A stretch of DNA of 55,021 bases from positions 1 to 55,021 of the forward strand of contig JAQVDB010000003.1 of assembly GCA_028698525.1 (NCBI GenBank). The letters are read 5' to 3'. The translations under genes and the position numbers were made by a program. Under the pieces are notes generated by a model. The model was not told the origin of the DNA and did not search any database. It worked only from the letters and a program-made list of their open reading frames with translations. Source of the DNA: Clostridia bacterium. Lineage in GTDB: Bacteria; Bacillota; Clostridia; JAQVDB01. Positions 18,514 through 27,267 of this stretch are shown here, piece after piece. Position 1 is the first letter of the stretch; each line of letters starts with the position of its first letter.

Positions 18514-19942
18514 GGTTACATCAAGTCTTAGATTCAAGATTGTAATGTCATATTTTTTGATAATAATAATATCATTTTATGTTATAAACTATGTAACTAA
18601 TTTTGTATTAGAGAAGGATTTTATAGATGATACAAAAAATGAATTAAAAAAAAATTCTAATATGATATCAGTTGTGGTGTCTGAGTACCTTTATAATGAT
18701 GAGATTGCTTATATAAATAATTTGGTAAAGGATTTTTCTGGTGAAATAGATGGCAGGATTTTGATTCTTGACAACAGGGGAGTTGTCATATCCGATGCTT
18801 TTAACCAAATAGAATTAGCTAACAGGAAATTAGAGCATGAAGAGATACTATATGCATTGAATGGAGCTAATACTGCTCAAAAGCATTATATCCCTGTAAT
18901 TAAAAATGGAGAAAACTCTCATCAATGGGTGATGTATTCTGCTGCGCCGATATATTATAGATCGGAGATAATAGGGGTTACTTTTTTGTCCACCTCAATA
19001 CAGCAGTTTTATGACTCATTAGGCATGATAAAGTGGCGGTTAAATATATATTCTTTAGTGATAAGTATTCTAGTGGCAGTCTTCAGCCTTTATATTTCAG
19101 GTTATATTACAGATCCTCTAAATAAAATAACAGAAGTTATAAGAAATATGGGACAGGGTCATCTCAATCAGAGAGTTGAGATTAAGGGGAATAATGAATT
19201 AGCTGAACTGGGAAATGCGTTCAATAGCATGAGTGAAAGGTTAGAAAATTTAGATAAGGCAAGAGAAGAATTCGTTGCAAATGCCTCCCATGAATTAAAG
19301 ACACCTTTAAGTTCTATGAAGGTATTGGTTGAATCCCTAATACATCAGCCTGGCGGAGACATAGAAATTTTTAAAGAGTTTTTAAAAGATGTTAATTCTG
19401 AGATAGATAGGTTAACTGCAATAATCAATGACCTATTAGTACTTGTACAGATAGATAAGAAAGATATGGAACTAAAGAAGACACAGGTAAATATTGAAGA
19501 TGTTTTATCTTATACTATAAAGAGATTACAACCGATAGCTCGGAAAAAAAATATTGAAATCAGCTTTCTCAGTGACTATAAAGGCACCATTGATGTAGAT
19601 AAATTGAAAATTCAGCAGGTTTCTTTAAATCTAGTTGATAATGCTATAAAATATACTCCAGATGACGGGGAAGTAAATATAAGGTTGACATCTGATAATG
19701 ATTATGTGATTTTTATGATATCTGATACCGGGATTGGTATTCCGGAAGAAGATAAAAAGTTAATATTTGAAAGATTTTATCGGGTAGATAAAGCTAGAGC
19801 CCGGGGAACAGGTGGCACAGGATTAGGTTTATCGATAGTTAGTAGAATAGTAAGGCTTCATCAAGGAGAAATTTTTGTGGAAAGTGAACCGGGTAAAGGG
19901 ACAACATTTACTGTTAAATTACCAAAAAATGGCCAAGTATAA
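18497..19942 (+). CDS. Membrane sensor histidine kinase
   Basis: The 481-residue kinase has two membrane helices (about 11-33 and 184-203) framing an extracytoplasmic sensor of about 150 residues, a HAMP linker (about 204-255) and a HisKA domain with phospho-accepting His265 in NASHELKTPL. The HATPase domain has boxes N (LNLVDNAIKYTPDDG), G1 (DTGIGIPEEDK) and G2 (GTGLGLSIV). The TTG at 18497 overlaps the regulator by 17 nt and follows GGGGAGTGGGG. A Cache-like sensor fold is possible; the ligand is unknown. Confidence 0.92.
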   Translation: MQIRSRVTSSLRFKIVMSYFLIIIISFYVINYVTNFVLEKDFIDDTKNELKKNSNMISVVVSEYLYNDEIAYINNLVKDFSGEIDGRILILDNRGVVISDAFNQIELANRKLEHEEILYALNGANTAQKHYIPVIKNGENSHQWVMYSAAPIYYRSEIIGVTFLSTSIQQFYDSLGMIKWRLNIYSLVISILVAVFSLYISGYITDPLNKITEVIRNMGQGHLNQRVEIKGNNELAELGNAFNSMSERLENLDKAREEFVANASHELKTPLSSMKVLVESLIHQPGGDIEIFKEFLKDVNSEIDRLTAIINDLLVLVQIDKKDMELKKTQVNIEDVLSYTIKRLQPIARKKNIEISFLSDYKGTIDVDKLKIQQVSLNLVDNAIKYTPDDGEVNIRLTSDNDYVIFMISDTGIGIPEEDKKLIFERFYRVDKARARGTGGTGLGLSIVSRIVRLHQGEIFVESEPGKGTTFTVKLPKNGQV

Positions 19943-20039
19943 GGGTTTCATTAATAAATAGTTAACAAAAAATAAACTGTTTTGTAAGATTAATATATTA
20001 TACTCTTATTGTCGGTGAAATAGGGAGGGCATCAATCAG

Positions 20040-20978
20040 GTGAAAAATATGAAAAAAATTATTGTTTTTGTTTTGGTAATTATACTCATGATTACTTATG
20101 GCTGTACACCAAAACACAAAAAAGACCTACAAGCAGATGATGAAAATGATCACAGCAACAATATACCCATCAGTCCTGAACTATCCGAAGATGAGATAGA
20201 GGTTACATTGTATTTTGCTGATGATTCTTTTAATTATTTGGTTCCTGAACAAAGGGTTATAAAAAAAGATGATGATGTACTGGAGCAGATTGTTGGGCAA
20301 TTGTTGAAAGGACCATATCAACCTGAAAAGAAAAAATTGTTTGATGAAGAGGTAAAAGTACTGTCTACAGCTGAAATAGACGGAGTTGCTTTTGTTGATT
20401 TTAATCAAACTTTCATGGATATGCTTACCGGGAAGCTGGCACAAGAAGGACAGGAAGAAAAAGTAGATAAAGAAGAATTAAAAAGAAAAAATGAATTAGC
20501 TATTTACTCAATAGTAAATTCTCTAACTGAAACAGAAGGGGTAGAAAGAGTAAATTTCTTGGTCAATGGTGATGTCATAAAAAGCGATATAACTGATTTT
20601 AATTTAGAGAATAAGCTGTCTAGAGACAAAGATTATATATTAAATCCCCAAAAACTTGTAGAAGAATATTTCAAGGAAATTGCAGCTAAAAACTGGGAGC
20701 AAGCATATAAATATGTCTATACAAATATTGATGAGAATGATATCATTACCTATGAGCAATTTGTAGTAAATGCTAATAAAAAGGATGCAGTTCTTGTAAA
20801 GTATGAAGTTAATGATTATGAGATTTTGAATACTGGGGACAAGGCTTTGGTATCGGTTGACTATGAAATAAAATTCAACGATGATACCGATATTCATAGG
20901 GAAGAACAATTGATTTCTGTAGTAAAAGTTGATGATATATGGAAGGTTAAGTGGCTTTTTCCTCCTGAAAACTGGTAA
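20040..20978 (+). CDS. GerMN-domain lipoprotein with C-terminal NTF2-like region
   Basis: The 312-residue protein starts with a lipoprotein-like signal ending at Cys22 (ITYGC; not a perfect lipobox). One GerMN domain follows (about 55-185: LYFADDSFNYLVPEQRVI, LLKGPY, AFVDFNQTFMDML), then a C-terminal region (about 205-312: YFKEIAAKNWEQAYKYV ... WKVKWLFPPENW) that looks like an NTF2-like/DUF4878 fold. GerM in B. subtilis localises sporulation proteins, but GerMN domains also occur in other envelope proteins. GTG 20040 is used because AGGGAGGG lies 10 nt upstream. It directly follows the kinase and precedes a second GerMN gene. Confidence 0.85.
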   Translation: MKNMKKIIVFVLVIILMITYGCTPKHKKDLQADDENDHSNNIPISPELSEDEIEVTLYFADDSFNYLVPEQRVIKKDDDVLEQIVGQLLKGPYQPEKKKLFDEEVKVLSTAEIDGVAFVDFNQTFMDMLTGKLAQEGQEEKVDKEELKRKNELAIYSIVNSLTETEGVERVNFLVNGDVIKSDITDFNLENKLSRDKDYILNPQKLVEEYFKEIAAKNWEQAYKYVYTNIDENDIITYEQFVVNANKKDAVLVKYEVNDYEILNTGDKALVSVDYEIKFNDDTDIHREEQLISVVKVDDIWKVKWLFPPENW

Positions 20979-20993
20979 CGAGGGGAGTTTAAA

Positions 20994-22454
20994 ATGAAAA
21001 GGATAATTATATTTTTAATCATTGTTTATTTTATTACGACATGTGTAATTGGTTGTGCACCAAATTTAACTAAAGACAAAAAAGCAGATCAGGAATATGA
21101 TAGTTCCTCTGTTACAGATGAATCAGGTGGTAATGAAGAGACTGAAGCGAGTCTTGTTTTATATTTTCCTGACAAACAGAATTCAAAGATGATTACAGAA
21201 GTAAGAAATGTGAAATTGGTAAATAATGATGATATATATCAAGCTGCTGTAGATGAGTTGTTAAAAGGACCATATGACAAAGAAAAGTTTAATAATGTTT
21301 TTAATAGTAAAATAAAATTGTTAAACGTAAAAAAATATGAAGACATAGTAGAAGTAAATCTTTCAAAAGAATTTGCCAAAACTGCTGATGATAATAACAA
21401 TATTGAAATTATTCGAACTATATCTATAGTAAATACTTTGGCTGAACTACAGAATGTAAAGTATGTAAAAATACTTATAGAAGGAGAAGAATTGAAGGAT
21501 TTAAACGATGAGCCGTATGGGTTCTTGGAAAAGTTTGATACAGACATTGAGAAAGTATTAAAACAAGAAAAAGCTAATGCTAAAATATCAAAAGAAGAAA
21601 AAGTTTGTTTTAAAAAGATTATATTGTATTTTAAAGATAAATACTCAGAATTTGTTATTCCTGAAATAAGGGAGATAGAAATAATAGATAACTCTCTTGA
21701 AAAAGCAGTGATAAATGAGCTTATCAAAGGGCCACAAAAACAAGGGCTTGTAAGGACTATACCCGAAGGGACACAATTATTAGATTTTAATATCTCAAAG
21801 GGTACTGCTGTAGTTACTTTTTCTGAAGAGATGAGCAGCAATTTCAATGGTGGCAGTGCGAATGAAGAAGCAGTAATAAGCTCAATAGCAAATACATTGA
21901 CAGAGCTTCCACATATCAAAAATGTAAAAATAAATATAAAACATAAGAAAAAAGGTAACTATGGGATAAATACTATTGGAGGACATTTTTTACTGGATAA
22001 ACCTATAGAAAGGATAGAATCAAGAATAGGCAAACGTATAAACTTATACTTTGCTGAACAAAATGCTGAAAACTTGATACCGGAATATAGAGCTATAGAA
22101 ATGGGCATTAAGAGTGTTGCCAGAAGAGCTATTCAGGAATTGATAAATGGACCTAAAAATGAAAAGCTGTTCCCTACAATACCAGAAGGGACTCAATTGT
22201 TGTCAATATCTATAAAGGATGAAATATGCTATGTAAATTTTTCCAATGAAATAATCGATAATCACAAAGGCGGGTCTGCTGGAGAAGCAATGACAATATA
22301 TTCTATAGTTAATACTCTTACACAATTTGATTCTATCGATAAAGTTCAAATATTGGTGGATGATAAGGCAAGAGAAACTTTAGCAGGTCATATAGCCATA
22401 GATCAGCCAATAGCTAGAAATGCAAAACTGATAAAAGAAGAGGAAAAGAGGTAA
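20994..22454 (+). CDS. Lipoprotein with three tandem GerMN domains
   Basis: The 486-residue protein has a good lipobox (VIGC, Cys21) and three GerMN repeats, roughly residues 50-165, 205-310 and 345-465. Each carries the pattern LYF...E.R, a helix ending in L(L/I).GP, a segment like IPEGTQLL, V.FS.E and (A/S)I.NTL(T/A). B. subtilis GerM has two domains, so three is an expansion. It is 15 nt downstream of the single-domain GerMN gene and ends at a strong terminator. An envelope, possibly peptidoglycan-related, role is likely; the precise function is unknown. Confidence 0.85.
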   Translation: MKRIIIFLIIVYFITTCVIGCAPNLTKDKKADQEYDSSSVTDESGGNEETEASLVLYFPDKQNSKMITEVRNVKLVNNDDIYQAAVDELLKGPYDKEKFNNVFNSKIKLLNVKKYEDIVEVNLSKEFAKTADDNNNIEIIRTISIVNTLAELQNVKYVKILIEGEELKDLNDEPYGFLEKFDTDIEKVLKQEKANAKISKEEKVCFKKIILYFKDKYSEFVIPEIREIEIIDNSLEKAVINELIKGPQKQGLVRTIPEGTQLLDFNISKGTAVVTFSEEMSSNFNGGSANEEAVISSIANTLTELPHIKNVKINIKHKKKGNYGINTIGGHFLLDKPIERIESRIGKRINLYFAEQNAENLIPEYRAIEMGIKSVARRAIQELINGPKNEKLFPTIPEGTQLLSISIKDEICYVNFSNEIIDNHKGGSAGEAMTIYSIVNTLTQFDSIDKVQILVDDKARETLAGHIAIDQPIARNAKLIKEEEKR

Positions 22455-22473
22455 GCTAACTTACCTCTTTTTA
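22444..22473. terminator. Bidirectional terminator between the GerMN gene and the metallo-hydrolase gene
   Basis: AAAAGAGGTAAG (22444-22455) and CTTACCTCTTTT (22460-22471) form a 12-bp stem with loop CTAA, flanked by A-run and T-run. It can serve both convergent genes. Confidence 0.88.
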
Positions 22474-23202
22474 TATTATATATGTTTTCATTTCTTCGGC
22501 GACTTCAGTATTTTCAAATGATTGCCTAGCCATTCTGAGGTGCTCAAGCACATCATCTTGATACCAAAAATGAGTCAATAGCAGCTTTTCTACCTTTGCT
22601 TGAGTAGCTATTTCGGATGCCTGCCTTACAGTCATGTGGGGGATGTCTCCATTTTCAGGAGCATCCAAAAATGCTGCATCGCAAATGAATAAATTTGCTC
22701 TGTTAGCAAAATTTATTATCTTTTTATTATATGATGTATCTCCGGTATACACCAGCGTGGAGTCAGAGTTTTGAATTTTTATTGCATAGCATTTATAAGG
22801 ATGGGTCATTTCTTCGAAAGACAACTTTAATCCTTTTATATTTACATTTAGATCAGGATAAATATCATGTAGTTGAAACACATCTTTATAATTCAACATA
22901 TCATATTCAGTTTTTGGCTGCGAAGGAGCATATAAAGGTATAGGTTTATCTATTTCACCTTTTTGTATCAATATATCTAGCACATACCTTAATACCAATA
23001 TGTCGGATATGTGATCGCTGTGCAGATGTGTCAAAACGATTGCATCTATCTGTTTTATATCACATAGATTTTGAACTCTGCTCATTACACCACTACCACA
23101 ATCCAGCAGTATTTTGCAGTTATTGTATTCCACTAAGTAACCAGAACAAGCTCCATTTTGTTTGGGAAAGGGGCCATAATGGCCAATTACTGTTACTTTC
23201 AA
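22471..23202 (-). CDS. Metallo-beta-lactamase fold hydrolase (YhfI-like)
   Basis: The 243-residue protein has the dinuclear metal motif HLHSDH at residues 59-64, a later aspartate in YTGDTSYN, and the distal histidine in LLTHFW. This is the RNase Z/YhfI-like subgroup. The N-terminus VTVIGHYGPFPKQNGACSGY resembles B. subtilis YhfI. The start is a TTG at 23202 just after AAAGGAGG; the longer frame would translate that ribosome binding site. It is cytosolic with no signal peptide. Substrate is unknown; it lacks the extra exosite expected of a tRNase Z, so I do not call it rnz. Confidence 0.85.
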   Translation of the reverse strand: MKVTVIGHYGPFPKQNGACSGYLVEYNNCKILLDCGSGVMSRVQNLCDIKQIDAIVLTHLHSDHISDILVLRYVLDILIQKGEIDKPIPLYAPSQPKTEYDMLNYKDVFQLHDIYPDLNVNIKGLKLSFEEMTHPYKCYAIKIQNSDSTLVYTGDTSYNKKIINFANRANLFICDAAFLDAPENGDIPHMTVRQASEIATQAKVEKLLLTHFWYQDDVLEHLRMARQSFENTEVAEEMKTYII

Positions 23203-23340
23203 TGTAATTCCTCCTTTTATCAATTATATTTTTACTTTATTTAACATTTATTTTATCAGCATTGTTATACATATTCAAATAAAGAAGTACCAGCACGGAC
23301 ACATGTGGTATTTTCAATAAAATTTGGATTAAACCACTTG

Positions 23341-23384
23341 ACAGAAACTTGTATAGAAGATAAATAAATTGTTTATAAATATTC
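23341..23384 (+). repeat. Intergenic repeat, copy A (upstream of yibE/F)
   Basis: ACAGAAACTTGTATA (23341-23355), 19 variable nt, then ATAAATATTC (23375-23384). Copy B has the same two blocks 20 nt apart on the same strand, 1.4 kb downstream. Confidence 0.6.
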
Positions 23385-23416
23385 GGATAGAAAACACAGG
23401 CAGCAAAAGAGGATGA

Positions 23417-23453
23417 TTTATTGTGCGTATAGATATAAAAAGCACAATAAATT
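23417..23453. repeat. Perfect 11-bp inverted repeat, possible operator
   Basis: ATTTATTGTGC (23417-23427) and GCACAATAAAT (23443-23453) are separated by 15 nt. The right arm abuts the -35 box of the promoter candidate for the YibE/F gene. No T-run follows, so it does not look like a terminator. Confidence 0.6.
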
Positions 23454-23482
23454 GACTTGTTATAATAAAAAATGGTAAAATA
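23453..23482 (+). promoter_or_regulatory. Promoter candidate for the yibE/F gene
   Basis: TTGACT (23453-23458) and TAAAAT (23477-23482) with 18-nt spacing, 47 nt before the start codon and directly beside the inverted repeat. Confidence 0.5.
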
Positions 23483-23529
23483 TCAACGAATTCAACTATC
23501 TTTCAGAATATAAAAAGGAGAATTAAGAA

Positions 23530-24717
23530 ATGCAAAAAAGGTTAAAGATTCTTTGTGCATTAATCATTTTTATTATTATAGCTCCGAATATAGTGAAAGC
23601 TTTTGATGATGGACAATCTGAAACCCAATATTTTAGGGGTAAGATACTCCAGGTACATGAAGTTGATTTTAAAGAAGGAGTTGAAGGGGATACTGAACAA
23701 AAATCAGTGGATGAGTGGCTGGAGGATGATCATCTAGAGGATAATAATCAGCATATAGACGGTTTTTTTACTGGTAAGCAGCTAGTAAAGGCTAAAATAT
23801 TAAACGGAAGATTTAAAGACAAGGTTGTTGATATAGAAAATATGTTATCAGGAAATCCAGGAATAGACATTAAAGTAGAACAAAACGATGAAGTATTGCT
23901 GTTACTTGAGTTGAAGGATGATGAAATAGCTAATGCCCATATAGCAGATTATATGAGGATAAAATATTTGAAGTATATTTTATTACTTTTTGTTGTTGTA
24001 ATTTTGCTGGTTGGTGGATTAAAAGGGATAAAGACTCTTTTAACCTTAGGTCTAACTATAGCTATTATATATAAGGTGCTTTTGCCTCTCATGTTATCAG
24101 GGTACAGTCCTGTTCTAGTCACTATAATTACTTCTATAATTATCACAGTTATTGTAATGCTGACAGTAGGAGGTATAAATGAAAAATCTATTGCTGCAAT
24201 AGTTGGTACTGTAATAGGAGTATGTATAGCCGGAATTATTGCTTATTTTATTGGTAATGCAGCACGATTAACTGGTTTTAGCATGGAGGAAGCCCAGATG
24301 CTTAGCTTTATTCCTCAAAATGTGGATTTTGACCTGGAGGGGCTGCTGTTTTCCGGTATAATAATTGGTTCGCTGGGTGCTGTAATGGATGTAGCTATGT
24401 CAATATCCTCTTCCATTTATGAGATTGGTTCTGTCAATCCCGACTTAGATTTAGCACAATTGATCAGATCAGGTATGAATATAGGAAGAGATGTAATGGG
24501 AACCATGTCTAATACTCTTATTCTTGCATATGCAGGAAGTGCGATACCTATGATGTTGCTTTTTATGGCATATAATAATCCCTTTGACAGGATAATAAAT
24601 ATGGATCTTATAGCTACTGAAGTAGTCAGGGCATTAGCAGGGAGTATTGGATTGGTTATGACAATACCCATTACAGCAGTAATTGCAGCATTGCTGAGAA
24701 CGAAAGGTTTTAAATGA
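23530..24717 (+). CDS. YibE/F family multi-pass membrane protein
   Basis: The 395-residue protein has a signal-like N-terminus, an extracytoplasmic region of about 120 residues with OB-like strands (TGKQLVKAKILNGRFKDKVV), and then seven or so membrane helices. Conserved YibE/F features include GGLKGIKTLLTLGLT and GAVMDVAMSISSSIYEI followed by GRDVMGTMSNTLILAYAG. ATG 23530 follows AAAAGGAGAA. The family is thought to be a transporter or membrane-remodelling component, but its function is not established. The gene stands alone between a repeat-bearing promoter region and comEC. Confidence 0.88.
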   Translation: MQKRLKILCALIIFIIIAPNIVKAFDDGQSETQYFRGKILQVHEVDFKEGVEGDTEQKSVDEWLEDDHLEDNNQHIDGFFTGKQLVKAKILNGRFKDKVVDIENMLSGNPGIDIKVEQNDEVLLLLELKDDEIANAHIADYMRIKYLKYILLLFVVVILLVGGLKGIKTLLTLGLTIAIIYKVLLPLMLSGYSPVLVTIITSIIITVIVMLTVGGINEKSIAAIVGTVIGVCIAGIIAYFIGNAARLTGFSMEEAQMLSFIPQNVDFDLEGLLFSGIIIGSLGAVMDVAMSISSSIYEIGSVNPDLDLAQLIRSGMNIGRDVMGTMSNTLILAYAGSAIPMMLLFMAYNNPFDRIINMDLIATEVVRALAGSIGLVMTIPITAVIAALLRTKGFK

Positions 24718-24736
24718 TTGTTGGAAAAATCACCGA

Positions 24737-24781
24737 ACAGGAACTTGTATATATAGGTTAATGAACTATTCATAAATATTC
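24737..24781 (+). repeat. Intergenic repeat, copy B (upstream of comEC)
   Basis: ACAGGAACTTGTATA (24737-24751) differs from copy A at one base. ATAAATATTC (24772-24781) is identical to the second block of copy A. The 20 nt between the blocks are diverged. A nearby 8-bp inverted repeat (TTGATGAA 24794-24801, TTCATCAA 24832-24839) precedes comEC. Confidence 0.6.
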
Positions 24782-24863
24782 AGTTAAAATAACTTGATGA
24801 ATGGACAAAATTTTAGAGTAAATTTTTTCGTTTCATCAATTCATATAAACGGGAGTGCTGATA

Positions 24864-27224
24864 TTGAGAAGACCTTTTTTGTATATATGTCTCTTTTTTA
24901 TGAGTGGCATTATATTGGGAAGTAAAATTGATATTAACATTTCCATCCTTGTATCGATGCTGGTAGTAGCTATAACAATATTTTTAATTTTATATTTTAC
25001 GTACAACAAAAATTATTCTATATTACTATCCGTAATAATAATCTTGTCAGGCATGACTTCATATATTTATAAAGAGAATGATAAAATTGATATCATATTT
25101 CAGCCTGATTTAGCGGCTGTGGTATATGGTAATATTGTGGAACAGCCTAATTACCAGAAGGAAAAGACAGTTTTGACATTAAAGCCTCAATATGTAAAAG
25201 TAAATAATCGGAAGCAAAAAATAAATAGCAATATTTTATTAAATATATATAGCCATTACAGCGATCAACATCATTTGGCTTTAAACTATGGAGATAAGAT
25301 AGCAGTACAGGGGAAAATATATCAACCGCCTGGAAGGAGAAATCCCGGCTGTTTTGACTATAAAGCCTACTTAAAGCAAAAGGGTATTTATTATATGATG
25401 TCATCTAATTGGCATCAAATAGAATACCTAGGTAAAACAGATTTAAATAAATTTGAAAGATTTGTGTTTTTGTTTAAAAATGTATTGATTAATGCTATTG
25501 ATGACTATTTAAAGCCATCTCAAAGTTCTATGCTAAAAGGGATGTTGTTTGGAGATAAGTCGGAGATGGACAAGCAAACAAAAGAAGGGTTCACAGATAC
25601 AGGGATAGCACATGTGCTGGCAGTATCTGGCCTTCACGTAGGTTTTATAGCTGCCGGCTTAATTTATATTTTAAAAGTATTAAAGATAAAAAAATGGTGG
25701 GCTTTTTTTTTAACAAGTTTTATATTGGTTATATATTGTCTGATGTGTGGTGCTACTCCATCGGTGATCAGAGCAACAATCATGTTTTGTTTAGTATTGA
25801 TGGGTAAAAACATAAATAGGAACTCTGATTCTTTAACCAATATATCCATTGCAGCATTGGTCATTTTAATATTGAATCCTTTTATGTTGTTTAATCTAGG
25901 TTTTCAATTTTCATTCTTAACTACAACATCTATTGTTATTTTATACCCTACAATGAAAGATAAAATAAGGGGCGATAATATTTCAGGAAAGACAATAGAC
26001 CTTTTTCTCATCACTCTATCAGCTCAATTAGGAATAATGCCTTTATTGATGTTCCATTTTAATAAGTTTTCATTAATATCTTTTATTTCAAATATTTTCT
26101 TAACCCCTTTGATAGGAGTGTCAGTTATATTAGGATTTATAGGTGGTTTAGCAAGTTTCATAAGCCTTTATTTATCCTATTATATATTTAGAATAGTGAA
26201 TTTGTTGTTGGTTATTATAGAGAGAGCGGTTTATTATTTAGGACGAATCCCTTTTTCATCTATAAGAGCTGTAAGTCCTCCCACAATGATCATAGTTATA
26301 TATTATTTGTTGTTGTTGCTGGTTATCAGTGTAGACCAGTTAAAGTATATCAGTCTAGAATTATTGAAAAAGATAACTGTTGTCATAATTACAATATCCT
26401 TGATTTTGCCTTTAGGGATGTTAATAGATGATGGATTGTTAAAAGTTGTTTTTGTAGATGTTGGTCAAGGTGATTGTATACACATCAGCAAGAGCGGCTA
26501 TAACGTACTTATTGATTCAGGTGGTAATATTTACGGTGATGATTTTGATACAGGACAAGATATTGTTTTGCCTTACCTTCTAAAGAATGGAGTAAATAGC
26601 ATTGATGCTGTTTTTATAAGCCATGCACATGATGATCATATAAAAGGATTAAAAGCACTTATTGAAAATATAAAAATAAAAAGTGTATTTATAGGTACGG
26701 ATGTTTTCAGAAACGATGTTTTTGATGATATAATGCAGATAGCTAAATATAAAAGTATTCCCATTTATAAGCTTGAATCAGGTGATATAATTAAAATAGA
26801 TGAAGTTGTTTTTCATGTTTTGCATCCACAAAAAGATATAATGGAGAATATCGGATGGGATGAAAATAATAATTCCATGGTTTTAAAGATGGAATATGAT
26901 AATATGAACTTTTTGTTTACCGGAGATATAGAAGAGCAAGCAGAGACATATATTGCTGATAAATATTCAAGACAATTGGATGTGGATATATTAAAGGTTC
27001 CCCACCATGGCAGCAGTACATCCAGTACAGATGATTTTTTAAAATGGGTAAATCCTGATGTTGCTATAATTCAGGTAGGCAGGAACAATTTTGGTCAACC
27101 TGATCCTATGGTGATCAATAGATTTGCTAGATATAATACTGAAGTCTATACAACTGAACAAAAGGGTGCTGTAATAGTAAAGAGTGATGGAAAAGAGTAT
27201 TTTATTGATACTGTTGTCAAATAA
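24864..27224 (+). CDS. comEC: ComEC/Rec2 family DNA-uptake channel
   Basis: ComEC carries incoming single-stranded DNA across the membrane. The 786-residue protein has N-terminal membrane helices with a DUF4131 region, the Competence domain with HVLAVSGLHVGFIAAGL and GATPSVIRATIM, more membrane helices, and a C-terminal metallo-beta-lactamase domain (FVDVGQGDCIHI; SHAHDDHIKG; FTGDIEEQAE; VPHHGSSTSS), so it is the full-length three-part type. TTG 24864 is used because GGGAG lies 8 nt before it. holA follows after 43 nt, as in many Firmicutes. Confidence 0.94.
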   Translation: MRRPFLYICLFFMSGIILGSKIDINISILVSMLVVAITIFLILYFTYNKNYSILLSVIIILSGMTSYIYKENDKIDIIFQPDLAAVVYGNIVEQPNYQKEKTVLTLKPQYVKVNNRKQKINSNILLNIYSHYSDQHHLALNYGDKIAVQGKIYQPPGRRNPGCFDYKAYLKQKGIYYMMSSNWHQIEYLGKTDLNKFERFVFLFKNVLINAIDDYLKPSQSSMLKGMLFGDKSEMDKQTKEGFTDTGIAHVLAVSGLHVGFIAAGLIYILKVLKIKKWWAFFLTSFILVIYCLMCGATPSVIRATIMFCLVLMGKNINRNSDSLTNISIAALVILILNPFMLFNLGFQFSFLTTTSIVILYPTMKDKIRGDNISGKTIDLFLITLSAQLGIMPLLMFHFNKFSLISFISNIFLTPLIGVSVILGFIGGLASFISLYLSYYIFRIVNLLLVIIERAVYYLGRIPFSSIRAVSPPTMIIVIYYLLLLLVISVDQLKYISLELLKKITVVIITISLILPLGMLIDDGLLKVVFVDVGQGDCIHISKSGYNVLIDSGGNIYGDDFDTGQDIVLPYLLKNGVNSIDAVFISHAHDDHIKGLKALIENIKIKSVFIGTDVFRNDVFDDIMQIAKYKSIPIYKLESGDIIKIDEVVFHVLHPQKDIMENIGWDENNNSMVLKMEYDNMNFLFTGDIEEQAETYIADKYSRQLDVDILKVPHHGSSTSSTDDFLKWVNPDVAIIQVGRNNFGQPDPMVINRFARYNTEVYTTEQKGAVIVKSDGKEYFIDTVVK

Positions 27225-27267
27225 TGATTCGAAACACATATATTTTATGATAGGAAGGTAATGCTGA

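Larger units (their letters stand above)
23203..23529 (+). other. 327-nt divergent intergenic region
   Basis: This is the only stretch of more than 300 nt without a gene. It holds the ribosome binding site of the minus-strand hydrolase at its left edge, one copy of a 44-nt repeat (23341-23384), an 11-bp inverted repeat (23417-23453), and a promoter-like sequence (23453-23482). I found no coding frame with a ribosome binding site. Confidence 0.7.

Noticed and set aside
21239-21919. 226-codon minus-strand frame inside the three-domain GerMN gene
   Set aside because: Opposite a well-supported gene, serine- and phenylalanine-rich as expected from the reverse of a lysine/glutamate-rich sequence, and no ribosome binding site.
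23338-23366. TTGACA with a possible -10 TAAATA 17 nt downstream in the 327-nt intergenic region
   Set aside because: The -10 box matches only 3 of 6 bases, and the sequence is part of the repeat; the promoter nearer the gene is better.
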